Below, in pieces: positions 55,562 to 64,000 of a DNA stretch of 64,000 bases (position 1 is its first letter; each line of letters starts with the position of its first letter). The position numbers and the translations under genes were made by a program. This stretch comes from Pseudopyrenochaeta lycopersici. Taxonomy: Eukaryota > Ascomycota > Dothideomycetes > Pleosporales > Pseudopyrenochaetaceae. Below the pieces are notes generated by a model. The model worked only from the letters and a program-made list of their open reading frames with translations, was not told the DNA's origin and did no database searches. Location: assembly GCA_003313425.1 (NCBI GenBank), contig NHZP01000015.1, forward strand, positions 558,001 to 622,000, in the 5' to 3' direction.

Positions 55562-57301
55562 ATGGGCAGTATATTCAAAGAGGCGCTTGGTTATCCCGCT
55601 GCACTCTTGAGGCAACGAAGCCCCTTGCCAAACCATCTCTACATAACAATCGATGATGTCGCATTTCCTACTATTGCTAGCCACGATGGCGCTCTCGTCC
55701 AGGGTTGCCTGAACGACTTCTTCGCCGAACGTGCATTCACCTGGAGTGACGTAACAAAGAAGAGAATAAAGGCGCACCTAAAACACAAAATTTGCGAAGG
55801 AGAAGTATCGAGCTTCGTTTCTACTTATGACATTGAAGCCACAGCACTCAAGTATCCGCCCTTTTCATCTAAACCTAAGCATAACGGACAGTCGAGCCGA
55901 GTCACAAAGCTCATTCTCGATACGGAAGGACTTGTACCAGCTTGGGCGACTACTACAGCTGGTGCGCAGATACCGATATGGATAGAGCAAGGCACATTGC
56001 CTAAAGTTCCCAAGGGGGTACTAAATATGACTCCAGAAGCTTTCGACGCATTTGAGGCCAGTGCTTGGATTTGCCTCGAAGAAGTTAGAATTGTGCTTGG
56101 CTTGAAGAAAAAATATGGTGAGCAGGGCGAATGGCTTGCTTGTGGACATATACCAAAGGCAAGGGTGTGTGCGCAGGTGGTACTGAATTTGGCCAAAACG
56201 GTGGAGAGAAGACTGGTCGATGAGGAGGTGAGGCAAATTAAAGAATTGAGGAGGAAACAGAAGATTGTGGAAGCAGAAACGAAGGATGAGAAACTAGATG
56301 GCATACCTCCTCCAACCATACCTGTCCGCACCAGCTCATTGCGGTCGTCTCTATCCGTTAACGGGGGCGAAAAGACGCTAAGAAACAGTAATAGTGCAAA
56401 ATTGAGCCATCATCGGTCACATAGCTCAGATGATGCCCGTATAGTCAGGGACGCACATTCCCTTATCAAGAAAGCTTTGCTAGCTTCTATGGACAATGCT
56501 AAAGTAACAATCCAACTTCCACTTGCGTCATAGAATCCTGACATAGCACACCAGATGCAGCAGCTTTTACGAGAGACCAGAGAGACGAGATTACATAAAG
56601 AGTTGAAAACGGAAGTACACAGGCAGATACCTGAGGCTGCTGTGATACGCACCGAAAGTGCTAGCGATCAGCAAACAGGATCGCGCCATGACATGCTTCA
56701 GGACTCTGTATCTGATGCTGAGACTGTGATAGGAGACCTCTCCCGTGCCAGTCTAACACGCAGTATAGAGTTTAAAGGCGATTCTTCTATTTCCCAGGTT
56801 CAAATTACGAAGAAAGCTCGCTTCCAAGAACCTCTTGAAACTCCTCGGGCCGGTCGGCGAAACCATCACGAACTCCAGGATCCCCGACCAGATGATTCAG
56901 CCACAAATGAAACTAGGTCAGATAGTGCCACACAGGGCACACAGTCGGCACGATATGCGTATTTCTCACCTTCTCTCATGACACCTCCAGACAGTCCACC
57001 TGCATCCCGGTCACGGAGTGAAGAGTTTCTTCAGAAAGCTCAATCACACCGCGAAAGAGGCGATGAGCTAAGAGCGCGACTCGCTGAGTTCAAACAGCGT
57101 CATGGACCTCTCCACCCGCGGAACAACATCACTGACTGCTCGTCGTACAGTATACCAGAGCAAGTTTGCAGCGAATCAGTGCTCAATGAGCGGCTGAATT
57201 TGCCGGTGCTGAGACCCACAATGAGTGTGAGGAACACCGATGGAGAGGCTGCGACATATTCGACGAGAGGTTCTTTTGAGAGTTACTATTCAACAAGATG
57301 A
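55562..57301 (+). CDS. Conserved fungal protein interrupted by one in-frame TAG
   Basis: One frame of 579 codons broken by a single TAG at 56531-56533. The first part (323 codons) has HLYITIDDVAFPTIASHDG near residue 25, then FAERAFTWSDVTKKRIKAHL and VSSFVSTYDIEATALKYPPF. ILDTEGLVPAWATT near 120 and GEWLACGHIPKARV near 195 follow. I recall this pattern from uncharacterised proteins of related fungi but cannot name a domain. The part after the stop (256 codons) is charged and disordered-looking, with SPSLMTPPDSPPASRSRSEE and a helical segment AQSHRERGDELRARLAEF. It could be a gene with a recent nonsense mutation, a readthrough gene, or two exons around an unusual intron. A 30-base GT...AG segment (56504-56533) ends exactly at the TAG and would keep frame, but is too short for a normal fungal intron. 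Confidence 0.6.
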
Positions 57302-58239
57302 AAAGAGGGTGCTTTATAGCATAGTGAAAGTTTAATTCTTCTCTTCAGACAACTTGATATTGGCCGAATCAGCCTGCGCAGCCATTACATTTCCCACAGC
57401 TGTGAACTGTTGAAATTGCACCAGCTGGCAAACAATGTACACAAAGTTGAGCATTGCATAAAAAGTTCTTTCTGTCGTTGCCTTACGTCTGCATTTACCC
57501 GCCGTTAGTCTCTTTTCGTCCTGCCAACTGACCAGATTCGTCGCCTCCTATCCAGATTCATCACAGCACGGGCCTGAACCGTCCGAAAGCGGAAGGGAAG
57601 TCCCAAAAAGTTGGCAGGAACAGCCAAATCAAGGAAATTCACAGCATTCGACAGAGCCCTCAAAGTTGCTACTTTGAGGAAAAATAGTGGTGCAGGACCT
57701 TCGAGACATTGCGTTGTAGGGTTCCAGGGCCGAAATGGTTTCGTCGGCGAATGACGTTAATGGTTGTGGAAGATCGCCCCCACTGACTGTGGTGGAGGCG
57801 TCGTGATTGGAGCGGAGTGCTGGTGGCGGGGGACGACAGGAACGCCGATTCTTGGAACTCGAGGCGTAGATCTGAACATCTTCACTTGAATCTCTAATCA
57901 ATGCGCCTTCGATCTACATTATCACCAAGAAATATAGCGTTTCGCACATTGTCATTGGAGCAAGGCCATTAGAAGTCACGGGGCTAGTTCACTCTTCAGG
58001 GCCGCGCGGCAATAAGACGGCGAACAAAACAAGGACAGCAGACCTATGCCCACTTTTTATGGCTTGAAATGTGCAAGGACAAGAGAAAGACAACTTTTGA
58101 TATCATGTAAAAAACTTGCCCTTGGGACAAAAACTATAACCTGTTCTCAAAATTCTGATCCTGCCACTCTCGCACGCTTGTCAATGGGCTTCCGCGTCTT
58201 GCGTCCCTAGTCCTTGAACTCGCCTCTCTGTACCGGTAC
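57302..58239. other. Intergenic, about 0.9 kb
   Basis: A 90-codon minus-strand frame at 57629-57901 has no recognisable features. Nothing else seen. Confidence 0.35.
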
Positions 58240-58573
58240 CTAGCAAGGCCCCTCACCACAAATTGGAACCGAGATGCACGCATTCTCGTAAACCTTCACA
58301 TTCGCAATGTCGCTATGAGCTTTCAGAAGATCGACGACGCCGTTGGGCACGAAGCCAGAGAACCTGTTCAGCAACATGAATATTTCAACGACGCCAGCTG
58401 TTGGTGAAAACTTACCCAAAGTCCTTCCACTCATGCACAATGTCCCCGCCTCCCGCCTTCGCAGCATTCAGTAGCAGGGCCTTCGACGATACGCTGCTGT
58501 CTTTGTTGTATACTACGATGATGTCCTGGGCAACCGTTAGCGAGGGCACAGCCGACATTCCACGACTAGACAT
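58240..58573 (-). CDS. Peptidase inhibitor I9-like small protein
   Basis: Two exons, 58417-58573 region to 58416 and 58240-58363, with a 52-base intron (58364-58415), give about 93 residues if translation starts at 58573. DIIVVYNKDSSVSS, AAKAGGGDIVHEWKDFG and GFVPNGVVDLLKAHSDIANV match the propeptide/proteinase B inhibitor (I9) pattern: beta strand, helix, Gly-Gly turn, then a second beta-alpha-beta unit. These proteins block subtilisin-type proteases. The C-terminus CISVPICGEGPC with three Cys is unusual for a cytosolic inhibitor. A signal-peptide-like start, MQPVTVLFALLAATSAAP, lies just upstream at 58794 in another frame. If spliced on, the protein would be secreted, but I could not find convincing splice sites, so the start is uncertain. 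Confidence 0.55.
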
Positions 58574-58799
58574 GGTCGTTGTCACGGCTTGACAGTGTAA
58601 GAGTAGTAAGACGAGCGACAACAGAGAGGGATAGTGTGACGGACTGAACGAGTAGCCCCAGAGCAGCTTGGCTCGATCGGAAGCCCGCATTGCTCAGATG
58701 AAGCGAAAGCGCTTTGCATCTCCGCCAGGCTGGGAGTCGTTGGCGCGGCAGATGTTGCAGCCAGGAGGGCGAAGAGGACAGTGACAGGTTGCATCGTGA

Positions 58800-60050
58800 T
58801 GGCTATGTGTGCCGTAAGTAGGGGAGGACTAGAGTGCGATGAGAAGCTCACTGACAATGCTAGAGTCAAAGTTCGATTGAGCCGCTCAAGAGCTTTAATG
58901 CGGAAGCAGAACTATGTCGCAAGAATCTCTCAAGAAAATCCTAAAGATCGCAACATCCCTCTCTCTTTTATAGACTGGCACTCGCAAGCTTCAATTCCCG
59001 ATAACACCTTCCCCACAACCCACGCTCCTCCAACCAACGTTCCTTCCGCGAAAACATTCCCACACCACCGATCCTCCCCTTGGACCCATCTGTCCACTGT
59101 GGCCTACCTTCCAAGATGTGACGTTGCTGCGAAGCGTATCGTTTTAATATCAGATATCGCGGCACTCCATATGGAACGCCCGGCACAGACTGTTGGCATC
59201 AATAACTGCAGAGGCGTTGGATGAGCGTGTCCATGTACAAATTTGGAGGAAGGAGAATACCCGGTAAACAGTTTTCTCACGTGCTTTGCTGCACCCCACA
59301 CGGGCTCGGGGGTGCAGCGTGTCGTTATTGGTGATTGCGTATATGAAACCTGACCTTGGCGGCTCCGGGGCTCTGTTACCGTCTACCTGAAAGAATAGGC
59401 ACGGGGTGTGTTGAAACGTAGCTCTTCCTCCATATATTCCTATAGGTCGGTTTTGTGTATGGTGGCCTTCTGGAAGGCTTGGTAGATGCTGGGGTGCTGA
59501 TGAGATTTTATGAATCATTATGCGGGAGTGTACATGGCTGTAGGCAGTACACTAAAGATAGCTTTCATGAAGCTGAAGGATGTGAGCCGAATGGTTGGAA
59601 GGTGTCAGTCCACTTTTGCCATTACTTTCTCGTACATCATTTGACGGTATGTATTAGCGAAGATTCACAGATACTGCCATTGTCATTCTTGAGGAGTTAT
59701 TCCGTCTTTCATTATCTGAGCATAGAGTTTGCGAGACGCTGATAACTTGTAGTTCCAAGGTCCAATGTAGTCCACCCATTTGGTCTAATAAGGCACCTAC
59801 GTATATCTCCAATCGTCAACGACGTCCACAAGAATCGTCCAGGCGTCTCAACAGCTGATGAAGCTTGTATGATGTGATGAATAGTAGTCTTCTGATACAA
59901 AGCCCAAGCTCGACCTTCCAGAGCTAATCCTCCTATTCCTTACACCACGCCGACGTAATTCCTTGGACCGTCCCCGCTAGCATCCTAGTGTGATTGCTGT
60001 CATATTGATGGTGATGATGAGAATGTATTGAAAGATGGTTGTCAGTGCCT
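58800..60050. other. Intergenic, 1.2 kb, nothing recognised
   Basis: Frames on both strands lack motifs. It should include the promoter of the inhibitor gene and the 3' region of the FYVE protein gene. Confidence 0.35.
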
Positions 60051-62174
60051 TCATCCAGGCGGTGGATTAGCGAGCCCTCCCTGATATGCGCTCGCAAAGT
60101 CAAGTTGTCCCAATTGACCATTTACCTGATCAATCTCCTTGTTCAAGTCCTCCAAGTTTTGTGCAAGGCTTGACACCTCGTCAAATCTTCGATGTTTCGT
60201 GGCAGCTGCGACCATCTCTGATACCATGAATTTCTGCTCCTCGAGGATTATCAGTCTCTCCCGCAGTTCCTTCTCTTCCGACTCCATAGCAGACACCTCG
60301 CTACTGCTAACTACACTGCCAGCGGATCGATCATTGAACTTGATGGATGCAAGAGCACCTCCTCCATTGGATCTGCCTTGGGGAGCCGCATGCTTCAAAA
60401 TCTTGGGTAGAGATCGCAAAGGCAGCATATGCAGACTCAAGAAACTGTAGGCCTGCTGGTAAACGGCCTTTTGGAGTCGTTGCTGTGTTGGCGATTCTGT
60501 GGGTAGGTCCCGTATCCGCTTGGCAGCAGTATCGAACTGCGAAAACCCTTCCATTAATCTCTTCCGTACTTTGGTCGCATCCGATAACTGTTGTGGCGTG
60601 GGAGGTTTATCTGGATCCTGAAGTGCCACCAGAAGCTTCTGAAATCGAGGCAGAAGCAAACGAATACCTCTCTCGAATTGAGCTAAGTTCTCATAGGCGC
60701 GTTGGTCCTTGGGCTTCTCCGCTAGTTCGCGTGCAAAGTCGCCCCGAGCAAACAGTGTGTGCTCGCAGTCCTTACACATGCGAACGTCGACACTCATCTG
60801 ACCAGGGGTCTTTTCGGTCTTGCTCGTACCTAGGGCTAGTAAGTAGGCGCCGCTGTCCAAGGATACTCTCAAACCTACCTGCAGCAACATTCAGCCCTAT
60901 CTCTGTTGAACACTCAGTCTTTGGGTCGCCGCATACGACGCGACCACACATTCGGCAATGATGTCGTCTAAATGTATAATTGGAGAATTCTTGTTGACAA
61001 AATGGGCAATTCGAGACCTTTGCGTCTTCTTCCCATATAATGATCGACTGCTCCAGAGCCTTGCGTTGGTTCTTGGCTCCAGATAGTGAGAACCAACCCC
61101 CCGACGTTTGGGTTTCCTCGAGTGGAGGCGGATTTGCAAGGAGTTGTGTCAACTTTGTCAGCCGTTTTTCCAGCCTGCTCACCTCCATTTGCTCTCGATC
61201 CACTTTCTTCCGTCTGATCTTTGCAAATTCGTCGAAATGATTGCGCTCAAATCCATGGTGGTCGAGGTAGCCTTCCCTCGAGATGTAGCACGTTTCGCAA
61301 ACTCGACACCAGATGCCGCGAACGGGGTCGTGTTTGGCTTGCCGCGACAACTTCATCTGGTACATGGTATGTTCCTCGCAGAACAGTCTTCCACACTGTC
61401 GGCAGTTCACCGCTGGCTGAGCGCCTCCCAATGCCATTTGGGATCCTGTGATCGGCCTCGCACATGTTGGATCTGAGCACACATCTCGGTACCCAAGCCT
61501 CTGCCAGTGCGACCGATTGACTTCTTCCTCTGGGTCTCTTCGGACTGCAACCGGTTCGGGCGCGACGTGGGTTGTGGAACTACTGGCGGCGTGTGAGATC
61601 GGAGGCGGTGTAGGGGCGTCGTTCGATTCGAATACGTCGAGGCCTTTGAGCTTCTGGTTCAGGACTGCGAGCGGTTGGAACTTCTTTGCCTTCTGCATCT
61701 GTGCCTCAAACCAATTCTTGACCTCATCCTGCTCCTCTTCGACAAGGTTCTGGTGGTTGTCGTCAAGATGCCTGAGGTTGATTAGAGCCAGTATAGCGGC
61801 GAGCATATTCATGTGCAATACCTGTTCAGTTGGAGCAGTGTAACCTGCTATATCAGTACATTGCATCGTGTCTAGGCAGGCGCTAGACCTACCATTTCCT
61901 CATTGCATATGGGGCACACCAGTCTACTTGATGCCCTTGCCGCTGCATTCTCTCCCGGCCCAAGCAGGACCTTGCTGCCAATGTCTTCCCTTGTCTCAGC
62001 GGTGCTGGCCGGGCTGTTGGACGTCTGAGAACTCAGCGACACCGAGCTCTCTGAAGGCGACAGGAAGCTCGGGTTGCGGTGGTGCACGGCTGGCGGCTGC
62101 GGAGAGACAGCAGGCGACAGGTTCCTCCCGCTCCCCAGCACGCGTCCGCCGCCCAGGGACCTGCGGGAGGCCAT
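60051..62174 (-). CDS. Vac1/Pep7-type FYVE protein (Rabenosyn-5-like)
   Basis: Endosomal tethering factor that binds PI3P, Rab5-type GTPases and Vps45 and controls Golgi-to-endosome transport. Exons 61893-62174, 61822-61844 (23 bases), 60879-61771 and 60051-60829 give 658 residues. An N-terminal C2H2 finger (CPICNEEMVTLLQLNRHLDD, about residues 88-107) is assembled only when both small introns are removed, which supports the model. A first, degenerate FYVE-like zinc region (CRQCGRLFCEEH...CRVCETCY) lies near 215-255. The true FYVE domain follows near 340-430, with NCPFCQQEF, FRRHHCRMCGRVVC and MCKDCEHTLF. After it come coiled-coil segments (ELRERLIILEEQKFMVSEMV; LAQNLEDLNKEIDQVNG). A last optional intron starting at GTAAAT near 60124 would change only the final residues. 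Divergent from MET8. Confidence 0.9.
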
Positions 62175-62503
62175 ATTCGAAGATGTCGAAGAGAATCGTG
62201 GATGTTCATGAGCCGGGATGGGCGCCTTACGCGGGTCTTGCGGGCGCCGTTACGTGGGGCTAAATGTGCAAGGATTCGTGTTCGCGCATCATGCGAACGC
62301 GTTTCAATCCCGCGGTTGCACGAGGTCAATTAATGCCCCTGCCAGCCTGTAGACAGTGCCGTGCTTCGCGTTGGGAAATGGAAACTTATCGATAGCAGCC
62401 TTCCAGTGCTCACCACGCCGTCGAGGTTGAGCCGATCTCTTGGCGTCACTGACTCTGATATCTCCGCGCAACATGCTTTCATCTCCGCAACAATCTCCTC
62501 GCC
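62175..62503. promoter_or_regulatory. Divergent promoter region, VAC1-like / MET8
   Basis: 329 bases between the two start codons. No specific element recognised. Confidence 0.4.
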
Positions 62504-63358
62504 ATGGCCACGAAAAGCCCATATCCAGAGATACAAGGCGGCGGTTCCCTGATTCTAGCATGGCAGATCCGCAATAAGCGTGTACTCGTCGTCGGAGGCG
62601 GCGAAGTAAGTCCTGCATCCTGTCAGGGTCCGGAAAGTATTGACGATTGACTGAAGAGCAGGTCGCCGCCGGCCGCATCGTGAATGTCCTCAATGCCGAT
62701 GCTAAAATTACCGTCGTCTGCCCACGCGAAGGCTTGAACGATGAAGTCGCCTACCGAGTAGAGCAGAAACAAGTCGATTATGTCGATCGGAAATTCGAGC
62801 CGTCCGATCTCGACGGCGTAGACATGGTCTTGACCGCGGTCGACGACCCGGAAGCCTCGAGCCAGGTCTATAAGCTGTGCAAAGAGAGGCGGATAGCAGC
62901 AAACATTGCAGACGTGCCCCCTGAGTGTGATTTCTACTTTGGAAGCGTACACCGTGACGGTCCATTGCAGATCATGGTCAGCACAAATGGCAACGGGCCG
63001 AAGTTGGCAAACATTGTCAGGCGGCAGATAGCTGCCGGTCTACCGTACAACATCGGAACAGCCGTGCAAAGAGTAGGCATGCTGCGGAAGAAGCTGAGAA
63101 AAGTCGCTCCGAACATAGAAGAGGGACCCAAGCGGATGCAATGGTACACTGAACATGGCAGTTTCAATCGCGTTGTGGCTAATACCCCGTAGGATGTCCA
63201 AGGTCTGCGAACAGTACTCCCTCGACGACCTATGCTCCATGACAGAAGAAGACATGGAGATGCTTCTCGGATTTTACAAGCCTGGAACTATCCCAAGTCT
63301 CGAGCAAGTGCGCCTGCAGGAAGCAGATGGAGCATATGACGGACCCTTTTTGATCTGA
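62504..63358 (+). CDS. MET8: Siroheme synthase, Met8 type (dehydrogenase/ferrochelatase)
   Basis: Converts precorrin-2 to sirohydrochlorin with NAD+ and inserts iron to give siroheme, the cofactor of sulfite and nitrite reductases. Exons 62504-62605, 62662-63143 and 63193-63358 join to 249 residues (yeast Met8p is 274). The NAD-binding strand-turn RVLVVGGGEVAAGR spans the first splice junction at residue 34. The conserved Asp in LTAVDDPEASS (about residue 87) and the NIADVPPECDFYF block match the active-site region. VSTNGNGPKLANIVRRQI follows, then RKVAPN and KRMQWMSKVCEQYSLDDLC, the latter across the second intron. All junctions are GT-AG and in frame. Cytosolic; no targeting signal. Confidence 0.93.
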
Positions 63359-63665
63359 CCTGTATACATATCAGATGGCGTTGGATAGATTCATCACACA
63401 ATCAGCATGGTAAGCAGGAGTTCTGGCGACACATTTCTTTCAGCCCATCTGTATATCAAATGTACGAATTGCTGCACCTTGTCTTATCACCCCATTCCTG
63501 CGTTACGCTTTTTGACCAATCAGCGTTGATTGGTCCAAGCTTCAGGCTCGATTTCAACTTCTTGATTGCTCATTATGTTTCACTACTTTTCTTCCACGCA
63601 CACACAACGCCTCTGACATTGCTTGCTTATTTATTTGATTTTCTCTGTGTCAAATCTTTGGAACA
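63359..63665. promoter_or_regulatory. Intergenic between MET8 and the METTL16-like gene
   Basis: Downstream of MET8 and upstream of the next plus-strand gene. Contains a short inverted pair CCAATCAGCG...TTGATTGG around 63518-63535. Nothing else seen. Confidence 0.4.
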
Positions 63666-64000
63666 AATGGATACTGCGCAGCGTCCGCCATACGATACAG
63701 TCGACTTCAAAGCCCTGGCCAAGAATGACGAAGACTTCAAACAAGTATGGCAAAGGTGCTCAGGAAAATTGGATTTCCAAGACCCACTCACCGTCAAAGC
63801 ATTGTCCAAAGCAATCCTCAAAGCAGAATTTGGTCTACAGCTCGAGATCCCGAATGATCGATTATGCCCACCAGTACCCAACCGCTGGAATTATGTAGCG
63901 TGGATCCACGGGCTCATTGACTCCACATCACCTGAATACTCCAACAGATATGATGCAGACAGGAATGTAATAGGTCTTGACATCGGCACCGGAGCCTCAG
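63666..64000 (+). CDS. METTL16-like RNA N6-adenosine methyltransferase, 5' part
   Basis: The first 111 codons of a methyltransferase of the METTL16/METT10D family, cut by the window edge. These enzymes methylate adenosine in U6 snRNA and some mRNA hairpins. The N-terminus shows the family pattern: YDTVDFKALAKNDEDFKQVW, then KALSKAILKAEFGLQLEIP, then LCPPVPNRWNYVAWIHGLI. At the right edge comes GLDIGTGAS, the SAM-binding loop. The NPPF catalytic motif would lie beyond the window. No intron up to 64000. Confidence 0.9.

Noticed and set aside
58781..59224. 147-codon plus-strand frame
   Set aside because: No recognisable domain and overlaps the upstream region of the inhibitor gene; not supported.
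61108..61476. Plus-strand frames of 100-130 codons over the FYVE gene
   Set aside because: Antisense shadows of the Vac1-like exons.

Overview
This is nuclear DNA from a filamentous ascomycete (Pezizomycotina, probably Dothideomycetes; I cannot name a species). The genes carry short 44-110 base GT-AG introns, there are several HET-domain genes, and AT-rich blocks show the CpA-to-TpA mutation pattern of repeat-induced point mutation (RIP). I saw no tRNA, rRNA or CRISPR.

The layout is two gene-bearing arms around a 26 kb transposon nest. Left arm (1-21 kb): a HET gene cut by the window edge, a HET pseudogene, an F-box/2EXR-like gene, then a convergent metabolic pair, mitochondrial malate dehydrogenase (5753-7094, +) and carnitine O-acetyltransferase (7692-9806, -). 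A gene-poor stretch follows. After it come a second 2EXR-like gene, a small basic Ser/Pro-rich protein, a bacterial-looking DUF3303 protein divergent from a two-TM membrane protein, and a decayed ferric reductase.

The nest (about 21.4-48.1 kb) can be resolved from terminal repeats and target-site duplications. A 230-bp MITE-like repeat is split at a TA by a Fot1/pogo-type DNA transposon (21987-47907) with 41-bp terminal inverted repeats. That transposon was invaded by a copia element (22468-35977, TSD CAAGC), which holds a nested chromovirus-like gypsy element (25421-33440, TSD CGTAT), and by a second gypsy element (38664-45592, TSD CACTT) inside the 3' end of its transposase. Without the retroelements the DNA transposon is about 5.5 kb. 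Besides the RIP-ruined transposase it carries an unmutated gene for an OTT_1508-like deaminase-fold protein and one more ORF. This cargo-bearing transposon is the most unusual thing in the window.

Right arm (48-64 kb): two truncated HET pseudogenes flank an intact secreted copper amine oxidase; then come a second Fot1/pogo transposase relic, an inverted copy of the MITE, and a conserved fungal gene with one in-frame TAG. Ordinary housekeeping genes close the window: an I9-like protease inhibitor, a Vac1/Pep7 FYVE tethering protein, the Met8-type siroheme synthase, and the start of a METTL16-type RNA methyltransferase.

Functionally, malate dehydrogenase and carnitine acetyltransferase belong to acetate/fatty-acid use. 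The acetyltransferase has both a mitochondrial presequence and a peroxisomal-type C-terminus, and CCGAGG (FarA/FarB-type) hexamers lie upstream of both genes.
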